Positions 44,741 to 55,859 of a stretch of 64,000 nt of DNA are shown here, one piece after another. The notes beneath the pieces are model-generated. The model did no database searches, was not told the DNA's origin, and saw only the letters and a list, made by a program, of their open reading frames with translations. Source of the stretch: Galaxea fascicularis. Taxonomy: Eukaryota > Cnidaria > Anthozoa > Scleractinia > Euphylliidae. A program made the translations under genes and the position numbers. Each line of letters starts with the position of its first letter. Position 1 is the stretch's first letter. The DNA lies in assembly GCA_948470475.1 (NCBI GenBank), contig OX419338.1, forward strand, positions 12,481,747 through 12,545,746, written 5' to 3'.

Positions 44741-46979
44741 AAGGTGATGTGGAGCGAAGACAAATAAGACTGGTCATCATCCGTGCAATGTAAGTATATA
44801 ATCGCAGCTTCTTATAACATACCAGTCATCTGAAATAGTACTTTTTTAGGGGTAGTCCATTTAGGTAGTCCATTAGGGTAGTCCATGGACTAGGGGTCAG
44901 TGTTTTGTCCACCACCGTCTATACTGCATTATAGGCAGCCGTTTTCTTCTTCACGCAATACTGTCTCGGGCATTTTAGAGGGGAGGGCTAGGGCTAAGAT
45001 GCTTGAAAGAGTACATACTAAGGCCATCCCCCTTTTTTTTTTCTCCGTTTAGCGTCGTCGACCTACCCAGATTTTCGCGTTTTCAAAAAAAAAAAGTTAC
45101 GCAAAAGGCAATGAAGGCAATTTCAAACAATTCTTACTTTATCTGAAGCATAGTCAGTTTTTTGCCTTACAGATTTTTAGCTTCTACTTCATACTTCAAC
45201 TACAGTTTTGGTGGTTCATCCTTTTTTCCCTGTTCACGTTTGAGTTTAAAGTGCCCATGTCACCAATTTTTTTAACTTTGTCATTCAAAAGTCCACATTA
45301 AAAAAAGAACTTCTGCAAAAAAAATTTTTGATTTGAACAAAACGCGATTTTTTTTTAAAATGATTTTTAGCTCATGGATGACGTAGTCATGCGATGAGGT
45401 TTTGTTGTGGGTCTGAATTTCCCTCACTCAGTCACTCGATTCTGATTTATTTATTCATTAAACTTTCCCCCGGTCCCTCCCCTGGTAAGTATTGCTTTTG
45501 TCTTCATAGTCTTCTTGGTCCAACGTTTGCAAATTTCAGCGTGTAGTACAAAGGCGGAGAATTTTGCTCTGCAGATATTGTTTACGTGTTTAATGTTCAT
45601 GGCGTCGGTTTTTCGTTTCGATTTTCCAACTCAACAAAGGTCTATTTTGTTTAAGGATCAGTGATCAGATAAAGTTAATAAGATGAAGAACACGACCTGC
45701 GAGAATTGAACTTTGAAATCTTCAGAGCAGCGAAAATGAACTTCGAGATATCGCAAAAGCAACTATAAAGCTTATCACTGTGCGGTACCTGGGGCAGTAG
45801 CAATCGAGAATTTTTTGCCACAGTATGATGGAAGAAGGAAGAATGAAGAAAATCTGCAAAAAAAGGGAACAGGAGAAAGACTTTCTAGCCAAAAAACGGA
45901 ATTCTGGCAAGCAACGCATTTGATTTATGAGCAACATATGATCGATTTAAGCAGGTACGTAATGAGGTATTTTTGAAGACGCTCTTTTTATGGTGAACGC
46001 TCGATTGCAAATGTGATCTTATTCAGAAAGGCTATATCCCTTGGCTTAAATGATCAGTATACAGAATATAACACTTTGTCAACATTTGACAAAAACACAA
46101 GGACCACAAGCATGCAAATATTTTTCTCTGTGAGGATCAGTATAATTCGGTCTGACAAGCAGCTATAACAGCTAATCTGTTCGAACAACAAAATATTTGG
46201 AAAGTCAAGTTAATTGTAGCACAAAGCATAACTAGATGGATTGAACATCTCACCTTACGAAGCAAAAGTTTTGTGCCGGACCCCGAATCGCTCATAAACA
46301 TTGTGACTGTAAAGCGTGACTAATTTCCCTCAGGACTTTCACAAAATATGTTATTATCTGTATGTTATCTCGCATTCAGAATAGTCGGAAATTTTATTAC
46401 GACCAAAAACGTTTATAAAACTAACTTGAAATGAGCCGTCTACCAGTAAGAAACTTTAACTTGCCTGTTACACCTCTTAGCAAAGCGATCACATTTGAAT
46501 ATTATTTTTATAGTCCGTGTACAAATTTGCATATTTGTGCTTCATCGCCGGTTCAAATTACTTACGTCTGTCAATTTCGTCTAATGTAATGCTTCTGGCG
46601 CCTGTCAATCAACTGCGTAATTTTACGAAAAATATTAGCGCGTAAACGGTTCTTTTACCAAGAGGTGTGTCTGAAAAGGATGTGCTCCCACAAAACACAA
46701 ACGAATGTACAGGTTTCTTGCACATATCTTTTTAGAAAATGAAGGTGTTGTAAATTCAAAGTATTGTTATGTTCCCCATCCATGAGCTGGCTCATAGGAA
46801 CTTTTGATTTTAATCGTACTTTTGTTTGGTACACCCCTTCCGCTGATCGAGAAAGTACGGGCTCATTAATGACGGCATGTGACGTAGTTTCAGGAACGCT
46901 TGTTGCTGTGTCTCTCGTGTTTACTACAAACGAAAGAGGTTATCGAAGTTGTTTTCATCGAATACGAACCGACTAAGTA

Positions 46980-47316
46980 ATGTCCTCTATAGAGAGTGCT
47001 TCCGAAACAGAAAGCCACCGATATAGTGGCGGAAACGAAGAACATCAAATCGAAGTTGAAGCGATCGAGTGATTGTGTTTTGGAACTAGACGAGTCGCCA
47101 ACAAGAGCTAATTTGCTAGAACCTTATGCGGATGAACCCTTAGCGGATGAAGAGTGGCTTGCAAACTATAAAAAAGAAACGGAGGAAAAAGATAAACCTC
47201 TGTACCAGCGTGGATCGAAGGGTACACACAAATCCCAACTTCGTCAGTCTTCAATGATCAATGATCGTTTCGTTTTTTGCTGTGGCTATATGGCCGGTAA
47301 CCGGCCAAGGTGTTAA
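46980..47316 (+). pseudogene. Short acidic protein fragment (EPYADEPLADEEW)
   Basis: From ATG 46980 a 30-codon Ser/Glu-rich N terminus reads MSSIESASETESHRYSGGN, then stops. A second frame continues with LLEPYADEPLADEEWLANYK. The acidic EPY...EPLADEEW phrase resembles N-terminal tails of multi-copy cnidarian intracellular proteins, from memory only. The two pieces need a frame change, so the gene is broken or spliced in a way I cannot see. Confidence 0.3.
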
Positions 47317-47960
47317 AAACACTAAATGACCGGCATTCCGATATATTTCTAAAACTTGTCAAATCAAAGAATCCTGGCTAATCCAAACCATCGTATGTCG
47401 ATTAGGAAAAGTCAGGCGATCCTGAAATGACTTTTAGATCTCAAGTCCAGCGCTTGCTTTATGCTGGGCTTATTGTGCGAACCGTAATTCGTGACTCTTT
47501 TTCAAGGTGTTAAAAACACTAAATGACCGGCAGTTTGATATTTTTCTCTTCATCAGAACGTCGATATGATATGATAGCTTGAAGTTTGTCATCAGCTTGA
47601 GCTTTCACACAACCCTTCCTTTGAAAACTGGTGGGAAATCTCCACGAGTTCGAGCTATTAAAGTCTGCTGCTTCTGGAGCTAGAAATACTCTTCAGCGCT
47701 ATCATATCGACGTTCTGATGAGGAGGAAAATATCGGACTGCCGGTCATTTGGTGTTTACGGTTCGTTCAACAAGCCCAGCATAAAGCAAGCGCTGGACTA
47801 GAGATCTAAAAGTCATTTCAGGATCGCTTAACTTTTCCTAATCGACATACGATGGTTTGGATTAGCCAGGGTTTTTTGGTTTGACAAGTTTTAGAAAAAA
47901 TATCCGAATGCCTGTTATTTAGTGTTTTTAAAACCTTGCCCGGCCATATAGCCACAGCGT
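47277..47960. repeat. Double-nested foldback, 684 bp
   Basis: The outer arms (TGGCTATATGGCCGG, ACCATCGTATGTCGATTAGG, GCGCTTGCTTTATGCTGGGC) are mirrored at 47757-47955. The inner arms (AATGACCGGCAGTTTGATAT, CATCAGAACGTCGATATGAT) are mirrored at 47700-47755. Both the upstream acidic fragment and the THAP reading frame run into its outer arms, which create their odd C termini. Confidence 0.8.
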
Positions 47961-47982
47961 TCATTTTTGAGTCCAAACGAAA

Positions 47983-48199
47983 CTAAAAATCTCCCTCTTT
48001 GAAGTGTATCGAGCACAAATGAGGACGTTTTCCCTGGCTCCCAGTTCTTCCTCTTCATCAGAACGAGGTCGATCCAGTTTTTCCTTTGTCTCTGTGCAAT
48101 AGGGTTTTCAGAGTTCAGAAAAGGAATTCTGTGCATACTTATTCCTTTCGCGGGATCTGCTGTGTTGTCGCATCGTGCAGCAACACATTTTTCGGGCAT
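47983..48199 (-). pseudogene. THAP-domain fragment with frameshift
   Basis: From ATG 48199 the frame reads MPEKCVAARCDNTADPAKGI, then HRIPFLNSE and QRKNWIDLVLMKRKNWEPGK. This is the start of a THAP zinc finger (C-x4-C, then the conserved Trp and Pro). The second zinc pair, C-x2-H as CSIHFKEGDF, is in another frame directly after KTSSFV, consistent with loss of two bases (GTGCTC where GTGTGCTC would be in frame). After the shift a TAG ends the reading at 47983. THAP proteins are DNA-binding and include P-element transposases. No transposase body is visible downstream, so this is a remnant. Confidence 0.8.
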
Positions 48200-48590
48200 T
48201 TTTGACCTTTTTCACCGGTCACTCGATGTGACTCTCGGTCAAATCTCTCTCAAGTTTATTAGCATCTGAAGTCAGGTGTTTCTTAACCTACGTCACAAGT
48301 TCTCTATGACCGTGAGAAGACTAATACGAGTGGTGTGCCAAAATGGCGGTCAATTTCAGCGTTTTTAAAAAATCATAAAAAAATCGCGTTTTGTTCAAAT
48401 CAAAATTTTTTTCGCAGTTCCTTTTTTAATGTGGACTTTTGAATGACAAAATAAAAGAAATTGGTGACATCGATTTTTCCTTCCTCAGTTGCCGCCATGT
48501 TGACTTTGTAACCACACCTTGTTGTTTCCAGGCTTCACGGATATTATGCTGAGGTACCGGGCCTCCTAGCTCCAGACTCCTTTTCCAATG

Positions 48591-48760
48591 GGCCATTTCC
48601 GAGTTCGCTTGAGCCTCTATTTCAAAGCGAGTCTAAGTGCGAAAGTTTTGTGATGGTAATAAGTTCAGCGTTCCATATGAGCGAAAACTCATTTTCATAA
48701 CAAAGACTTCGCACTTAGACTGGCTTTGAAATAGAGGCTCAAGCGATCTCGGAAATGGCC
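48591..48760. repeat. Foldback MITE, GGCCATTTCCGAG family, copy 2
   Basis: GGCCATTTCCGAGTTCGC and AGCGATCTCGGAAATGGCC ends with AAAGCGAGTCTAAGTGCGAA arms, the same family as 16171-16342. It sits between the nested inverted-repeat ends at 48.4 and 48.8 kb. Confidence 0.85.
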
Positions 48761-48860
48761 TATTTTATTTTTTCCTTTTCAGACCGACCGACCCAAAATC
48801 AGAAAACGCATTCGACAATAAGCAAAAAAAAAAAGGGGGGGGGGGGGGTGGCCTAAAATA

Positions 48861-49992
48861 AGTTTATTTAAGTTTATTTAAGGAATTTCGTCTTTAGATG
48901 CTTGCTTCATCTTTGCTAAACGCTATATTATGCATTTACCATTGGTTGAAGGCTTGCACTATTCTTAGGTTGCGTTCGACTGACCGTACTCCGGAATCTG
49001 AGAATAAGCGGAACAGTCTTCTTTTTAAGTATATTTGGGAAGACATTTCTACAAATTTTCGCTGACACATAATAATTTAAAAGCCCTTTTTTACTCCAGT
49101 AATTCCAAAAGCCTCGTGCTCTCAGGAGGGATTTCTTGTCTTCACTACGTGTATATTCTTTTTCCGAAAAGAATACGGTCAATTAAACGCTCCCTTAGTT
49201 ACAACAGCTTTTTGAGCCTTTATTTTTCTTAATTAATTGTTATCTATGCGAACCTGTTTACAAAAACTCGAAAAAAGTTATACCTGGTTATAAGAGCACG
49301 TCAGTGGTAGGTTAATCGACTGGTCATAACTTATCGCTGCAAGTAAGAGTGCTGTTCTTGACGGATGGATGGGACTTATAACAGGATATGGTGCTCTGTT
49401 CATACAGACGTAACTAAAGGGAGGAGCAGAATCAGCTCCTGTTAAGGAATGAATGCAGTCTGAAATGTGAAAGAGTACTCTGTTTCCAACATGACTGCTG
49501 ACACTTTAGGCACTGGTAAAATGTTACTATTTCTGGACCGGGGAATGAGTGGGGTGGGGACGCGCGTGGGAGGAGATTGGTGTAAAACCAGCCCGTTCCT
49601 TTCTTTTCTTGCCTAACTCATAAACCAATCATCATGCCACATACTGGAAACAATTGGTTTTAGCATCAAATTTTTTTACGCACTCCTATCCATTTATCTA
49701 ATTTTGAAAACAAATAAGCACCCTATCTCCTTCCCCCCCTTCCCCGGTAGCCCCCCTTCCACGTAATCTCTTTCAGTTGATAAATAATAACCGGTGTTTC
49801 TGTTTAAAAAAATTCTTTCCCTGATGGAGCCTCTGACAGGAGGAGTGCTCACGAGAAGGATGATGTTGTGGCCCACGCGCGGCACGTAACACCATCATTT
49901 CCTTCCGGTAGCATCCAGACACGTGAAGGTGAAAGTAAGAACTTTAAATTAGCTTTTGTTTAATTTAGTGATCATAAATTTGATGGTATCTA
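48861..49992. other. No gene recognised
   Basis: AT-rich interior of the 10-kb inverted-repeat region. No domain, TIR or RNA gene recognised. Confidence 0.5.
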
Positions 49993-50225
49993 TCCGGTTG
50001 TTCGAAAGCCGATGAACGCTAATCCAAGGTTAAAAGTTAATCCAGGAGGTTATTTCTCTATCCCGAAACGTTGTTCAATGCTGATATTCTGCAAAATTTT
50101 AAATTAGGGGAAGTCAATCCTAAAAAACAAAAAGCAGTGGAAACGGCTTTCATCCAAAAGTGAAAAACTGCAACCAAACTTTACCCTAATCCTGGATTAG
50201 TTTAATCGGCTTTCGAACAACCGGG
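49993..50225. mobile_element. 233-bp MITE with CCGGTTGTTCGAAAGCCGAT ends
   Basis: CCGGTTGTTCGAAAGCCGAT and ATCGGCTTTCGAACAACCGG are inverted, with GCTAATCCAAGG / CCTGGATTAG inside. Non-coding. Confidence 0.85.
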
Positions 50226-52313
50226 CCCAGATGAATAACCACCCGAAGCCACAGATCACCCAGACTTGGGGTAGGCTCCTGGGTGATTCATTGTTCTCTT
50301 AGGATTACGCTCCCTCAGGAAGCAAAAGAAAGGCAATATTTTTCGTAGGGGTACGTTGTTTCCTTGCTATCTATCAACCATTTAAATCGGATATGCGGGC
50401 CATCTGCGTTCAAACGAATAAATAAATGAATAAATGAAATAAAGCAAAATAAGGGTACTGTAGCAGCTCTCGTAAGCTCTAAATTTCATAGGCAGGCATA
50501 GTGTAGCACCTCTATTGTTTTAGGGATAGGGTCCATTGTTTGTTCTTTTGTTCACCTGAAGGGTTGCAAGGCAATCTCGTGAGACCTCTCGAGAGCTGCT
50601 CTCCCTAAAATAAAACTAGATATGTCATTTCTCCTCGTTTGTGGTTTCAAACTAGGATTTATTGTATTTTAAAAAAGGATAACACTAGGTAAAAAAAAAA
50701 TGGATAACACTATGTAAAAGATGAGGTGATCTTCATCAATAAGTTTTGTAAAATTAATGTAGCACTCCCCCACCCCCGCCACCATCTCCACCACTACTGC
50801 CAACGCTCCACACAACCCACCCCACGCGCACAATCGAATTCGCGAATAAATAAATTATTGTTTAAATTTTAGCAATGAAAAAAGAACGCACTTAAACTAT
50901 CACTATCTTAATTCCTGCTGCTGTTGTTGGTGTTGCCTTGAGTATGTACTTGTTCAATCAAGCATTTTCGCATTTCCACCCTCCTCAACCTCGCTAAAAT
51001 GTCCAGACATTGCATTGCGTGACAAACAAACGGCTGATGTAATATTTTCGTGCCCTTCAAACCAAGCAATACTTAGCAAATGACTAAGCCTTCGAAGAAG
51101 ATGCAGTCGTGATGTTGATCAAAGATTGGTTTTCGACCATGGAATAACTTTGGCAGTTAACGGTCTTTGCGCGGTGTACATCGGATGTTACAAACCGAGC
51201 TCATACTTATGCGACGAACAACCAGAGAATCGTGCTTAAATGTCGATTAAATGGCGTTGTGACCAATCAGAATTTGGTTATCATATCCAGAAACTGTTCG
51301 CGCTATTGGGAAACAGCCAATCACAGCGCGTGTCTTACATGTACAATCAAAATGCCTTCTCTCGACAATGAACGTGTCTTTTCCCTCGCGGCTTCTAAGT
51401 TTAATCAGTTATTGTCTTAAACACACACCAGAAGAGAGCTATAAGTGAAGTTGCAAAAGGGGGAAAACATGTTTTCGTAAACTTACCAACTGGCTACGGG
51501 AAATCAAACATAGCCAAACACACTGGCATAAACAAAAGGAGGAAAATACTATAACCGCAGTTACAGAGCGGAGCGAAACGATGACAAAGACACAGCCGTA
51601 ATTCTGAGAGCGGATTTTAGCGCTCAATAAAGAAATTCCAAGTGTTGCATAGCTCTCTAAGAAGCTACAATACTAAAGAAAGGATAAAGCGACGAATCGT
51701 CGCAAAAGAAACGCAATATCTTGCTACAAAAACAAATAGCCGGGCCCGGTAATGTACAACCGTTGCAAGATAGAGATTATTACGCGGCTTAAATTCCTAT
51801 CCTTTCAAAGATAACAAGAGAGAGGCTGTACTGTCACTGAACGCATTGAAACGAGCCAAACCAAAGCTAGACAAAATGCTTCAGATGGTATATAAAGTAC
51901 CACAGTCGCTGAACAGAAACAACAAGGTTCAAAGCAAACAAGCGATGAATCAGTGCAGAATTTAAACCCAGGCGGAAATGGCCTTTGGTATCAAAATACA
52001 TAACATGCGACATTTAAGCACATGGCTGTTTCAATCACAATCATCATCATGTTATCCTCTAAACCACCGTGTTGCCCCACTTCAAACAAGCACGAAGCTA
52101 AATCGGTCAAGAGAATCGAGATAGAAGCGGCAAACACGCAAACAGGAGTCGTGCCGATTTTCATGATCTCGCAAAGGTCAATCGATGACGTCAATAAAAT
52201 TTTTGCTGCAATATGATTGGTTCAATTTCAAACAATAATTGTGATATGATTGGTCAATCGCCTGTACCGACAAACAAAGGGAAAGGAATGTAGTTCGAAA
52301 GAAAGCAGCCGTT
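50226..52313. other. No gene recognised; CCAAT-rich stretch
   Basis: Several CCAATCA/TGATTGG motifs (51262, 51318, 52216, 52248) and short A runs. Short open frames have no recognisable domain. The region lies inside the long inverted repeat and could hold decayed element genes. Confidence 0.45.
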
Positions 52314-52365
52314 TGTGGGGAGGAGCGTTGCGTGACGAGCCTAAAGCCGGCTGCGAAGGAGACTA
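52314..52365. repeat. YAGTCTCC family MITE, half copy
   Basis: GGGGAGGAGCGTTGCGTGACG...GGCTGCGAAGGAGACTA is the right half of the family seen at 15273 and 29476; the left half is missing. Confidence 0.7.
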
Positions 52366-54104
52366 ACATGGGCACGGACTGAAATTAAAGTCTGACAACT
52401 TCACAGTTTACCGCCGAAGGTCAAACATATATAATCATTTGCCCAAAGAAATTTTTACCGGAATCTATAGACCACCCTTCTAACATTCTACAACCAGAAG
52501 CTTAATCGATTTGAAGGTTTCGCAAACGACAGCTGCTACTGTACTGGAATTTTATGCCTTCGCTGAATTAAATTATTTCGTATGCAAAGATCAACGCAAT
52601 ATTCCATAAAATCATTCCAACAGATATTAAGAGATTGCAAAAAAAAAAAAAAAAAGATTTAAGTGTTTTAATGACGGTAGAATGATTTGTTTTTGGGCAC
52701 GAGGCTCTCAAACCTAAGTAATACTTAAGCGCCTCATTTTAAAGGAATTTCGTTATTTACATATTTCTTTGAAATGAAAAGATATTTCACCGAAAAAACC
52801 ATACGGTGATTTTAGTTATACCCTAGCCTATCGAACATTAAAATATGGAAGAAATCGAATCTTCCACCCTTGCCGCGAAATTTGGAATTTGTCTGATTTT
52901 TACAGACAGGCGCTCTTAAGGTCTAAAAGGTGAGAGATTTAATTCTAACGCTTTAGCGGATAGATTTTCCTTGCGACTACTCTGAACTTAAATAATGTAT
53001 AAGCTGAATTTCAGCCGTTCTCCAGGAGCCCAATACAGTCAATTTTGGGTTTTATTGATCAATAAAACGAAACCGTCTTATAATTCATAAGAACTAAAAA
53101 AAAAAAAAAACAGATTTGGGTTTCAATGTGAATGAAAATTTCTATTATCGGCAGAGAAACTCGTAAACATGTCACGCAAACACTGTCTCGTACTGTCAAA
53201 TTTCTGATTTTGTTACTGCTTATCACACGGCCACTTTAAGAAGAATTAACGATTGGCATCGAGCTGCCTCAGGTGTAAAGGAAAAGTACATGTATTTGAG
53301 TAGCAAGAGAAAATTAATATTCGGGTTAATATAGATAAAGTAAAGCTGCCTTTCGATCTTCGAAAAGTTATTATGACTGGAAATATTTCTGCGACCAACA
53401 AACTACTCGGTTCAAGCAATTTACAACCAAAGGGCTATGACCATAAACAAACTGTGGTTTTAAAAGTTAAAGAACGGCTTAAATTTAGCTTATACTGGCG
53501 AGGGAATAACTATTCGAGTTCAAAGAACTGTCCGCTAAGCTGTTAGAGTTTCCCAATTCGCCTGTTAGACCTTAAATTTACTCTTGTTGTACTTTTGATC
53601 TTATAATTATCAAGATACGTGGCTAATTTGTGAACAAAATGCATTTTTCCGACTCGAAACGCACCTCACGCTTATATAAACTTCATAATTTTTAGCCGAT
53701 GAAGGCCGTTAGGCCTCGCTCCCATGCGACTTCCGGTTTTTCGTGGATCGGCGTATTTATTTGTTGCTAGTCGGTAATGTTTTGCTCGTTCTGTCGGTAG
53801 TCAGTAATATTTTTCTCCCTTTGTCGCTAGTCGGTTAACCCCATTCAGACCCTCTTTCTAGGAACGAAGATTTAGAGGCATCATTGGTTAATACAACATT
53901 AAGTTCCTAGTAAGTCATATTTAGTGTTACGACTATGGCTTTGCCAGAGTTATCCAAAGGCAATGGGAATAACCTCTTTGGTTCCAGGTTAATTGCTTAA
54001 CGATCATCAGACGAATAAAGTGCATCGAAGGATGTTATTTAGGCCCGTAATCCTAAAAGCAAGAATCGATGTGGACAGGTACAGAACATTCCAGGCAAAA
54101 ACAG

Positions 54105-54659
54105 TCATGTACTCTCATTGTTTAGACATAAAATAGCCAAGGAATAATTACCTTTCTCACAGCAGACCCCGGAATAACCCTTCTTGCAGAAGCACGTTTT
54201 ATCCTCTAAGCTTCCTCCATTTAAACAGCTCAGGCTGGGGCATGCTTGTGTTTTTCGAAATATGGACGTACACGTTCCACCACACTGTTCGGTAATAATC
54301 CTGTGACGATTGCTTGACTGAATTCCAGAGACACCACATGGAGTCGAACAGGCACTCCACTTCGACCACGAGCTCAGTTGGCAATCCTCTCGTTTATCTG
54401 AGTAACATAAGCGTGTTTCGTCCAACTCAGGACATTCTGTACCGCCACAAGATCGAGCAGAAACCTCTGTTCTGCTTCGTCGTTGAGATCCTTGCTGCCC
54501 GCACTTGTCAGCACTGCAAGAACTCCAAGAAGACCATTGACTAACTTCGCAAGCGCGTGGAGTGCAACGGCGGCGGCGGCGTCTTCGCCAGGCGTCAGCG
54601 TGTTGAAAAACAACAGAATAAACTAATAAAACGAAAATCGCGGTCTTAACCACGGCCAT
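54105..54659 (-). CDS. Secreted TSP1-repeat/EGF-like protein (first exon or whole gene)
   Basis: ATG 54659 starts a signal peptide (residues 1-23, hydrophobic AIFVLLVYSVVF), then an RRRRRRRC run. TSP1 repeat 1 (about 38-86) has WSSWSSCSADKCG and repeat 2 (about 91-143) has LSSWSKWSACSTPCG. A short EGF-like Cys cluster follows (CLNGGSLEDKTCFCKKGYSG, about 148-168). A good donor (AAAG|GTAATT) at 54152 suggests splicing there; unspliced, the frame adds 15 residues and stops at 54105. Secreted TSP1 proteins act in adhesion and extracellular matrix. No downstream exon is evident between 54104 and the inverted repeat that starts 340 bp away. The gene is divergent from the one at 55535. Confidence 0.8.
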   Translation of the reverse strand: MAVVKTAIFVLLVYSVVFQHADAWRRRRRRRCTPRACEVSQWSSWSSCSADKCGQQGSQRRSRTEVSARSCGGTECPELDETRLCYSDKREDCQLSSWSKWSACSTPCGVSGIQSSNRHRIITEQCGGTCTSIFRKTQACPSLSCLNGGSLEDKTCFCKKGYSGVCCEKGNYSLAILCLNNEST

Positions 54660-55534
54660 AACTGCTTGTTACGTGGTAGGGCTTGTCTTTGATCACTTCC
54701 TGATGTATACTGCGTGTTTGCGCAACAACAGGCAACGAAGCCTTGTTTCCAGGGGCAACTGAAACAGGAGCTACACAACAAAACACTCCTAAAGTGAACT
54801 TAAGTTCAAGCTGTTAGATGGTTCATGGAAGATGCAATGAATCTAACCTGTGACAAGTTTGACTGTGTTAGAAATGAATGTTTGGTGTGATTTATTGGTG
54901 TGTGAAATGATGCGGAAATCCTTGTTGAAATTTTAGGTTGATGACAAAATCATCAAGGAAGCCTGAGCTATTAATCCCCCATGCATAAAACAGTTGTGCA
55001 AGAGGCTGAATTAGTTACTCTTGGTTATTTGCTTTGGCCACACGTACAAGCGGCCAATAGACCGTTTAAGTTCTTCTTTCCCTACAAAAGGCAGGAAACG
55101 TGACGATAAAATCCCATACGAAAAAGGCCAAAGTTCTGCTTGTCTTGTCTGAAGTGTAGATTAACGGAAACCTAACCATCAAAACTAGGCCGTGTATTTC
55201 TGGGGGATGTGGGTTGGTTGGTTGTCGGATAAGAAAGTCGCAGAGGGTTTTATGCCTCTCGTCCTATTATCAGCTGTTTTTTTGTTTTTGTTTTTGTGTT
55301 TTGCAATCGTGTGAATGTTAAATATGAAAACAACCCAATGCGTATCTCACTATCAGTTGAGTAGAGTGACAACTGACGCAGCCACCCCTTCCCACCCGTG
55401 TCTAGTGTCTATTGTTATCTGTCTCGTTCTTCAAACGATGCCGCTACAAGAAGACAATGGTGGACAGAAGTGGCCGGGTATTCTGAAGTTGCTCCACTTT
55501 CTCATTCCTGACAGCAGGCGAAAGTTGCCTCAAC
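54660..55534. promoter_or_regulatory. Divergent intergenic region, TSP1 gene / secreted-protein gene
   Basis: 875 bp between two divergent signal-peptide genes, so it should contain both promoters. No TATA or CCAAT box stands out at a convincing distance. No gene is seen inside. Confidence 0.4.
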
Positions 55535-55805
55535 ATGCTCCTAGAACGAAAACCAGCATTTCTCGTTGCCGTTTTGTTAGCGATTTTCGTATTCCCTGAT
55601 TCCTTGAAGGCTTCTTCCTGCTCAAGATCGCACGGGGATTGTTTATGGTGCCAAGAACTGCCGCAACAGCGTCTGTACCTCGATGGAATTGAAAACAAAG
55701 AACCGGAACACTTATTTCTGAACGGAAGTTTCAATTTGTATGGTTGTCTTCGAAGTAGCAGTGTTTGTCTTGCCGCCGTGTACCATAAATCTGGGGCTTC
55801 ACAGG
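55535..55805 (+). CDS. First coding exon of a predicted secreted or membrane protein
   Basis: ATG 55535 opens a signal peptide (MLLERKPAFLVAVLLAIFVF) and an extracellular-looking, Cys-containing segment: SCSRSHGDCLWCQEL, then NGSFNLYGCLRSSSVC with an N-glycosylation sequon (NGS). A GTAAGT donor follows at 55806 (phase 1); the unspliced frame adds 61 residues of intron and LINE 3' sequence and is not a plausible end. The next exon would lie beyond the LINE at 55860 and I cannot locate it. Family not recognised. The clustered Cys pattern (C-x5-C-x2-C) is loosely PSI-like, but that is weak. Confidence 0.55.
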
Positions 55806-55859
55806 GTAAGTTCAATAGTTATTGCATCTACTACGTAATGCGACTCAGATCGCATCTTC

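Larger units (their letters stand above)
45024..48860. mobile_element. Nested 3.8-kb inverted-repeat element
   Basis: AGGCCATCCCCC followed by a T run at about 45022 and its complement at about 48830-48853 are inverted. A second pair inside is GTCATTCAAAAGTCCACATT (about 45280) with AATGTGGACTTTTGAATGAC (about 48428), including GATTTGAACAAAACGCGATT on both sides. The THAP remnant lies between them, so the THAP gene may belong to this element rather than the 10-kb one. Confidence 0.55.
43676..53760. mobile_element. ~10-kb region bounded by long inverted repeats (possible P-like element)
   Basis: The left arm (about 43690-44410) and right arm (about 52405-53745) are inverted copies. Matching landmarks include ACCGGAAGTCGCATGG, GCGCCTGTC, CGGCAAGGGTGGAA, TAATGTTCGATA, TTTTTTCGGTGAAATATC, GAATGATTT and GACCTTCGGCGGTAAA. 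The right arm has ~630 bp inserted between TAAATTTAAG and AGCGCCTGTC. The interior holds nested inverted repeats and a THAP-domain remnant. THAP domains occur in P-element transposases, which suggests but does not prove a P-like origin. Exact ends and a target duplication could not be fixed; GTCGGTTA-type motifs occur at both outer edges. Confidence 0.6.

Noticed and set aside
46764..46976. 70-codon plus-strand frame
   Set aside because: No domain, no splice or promoter context, located in decayed element sequence.
48928..49182. 84-codon minus-strand frame
   Set aside because: No domain and no splice context; random open frame in AT-rich sequence.
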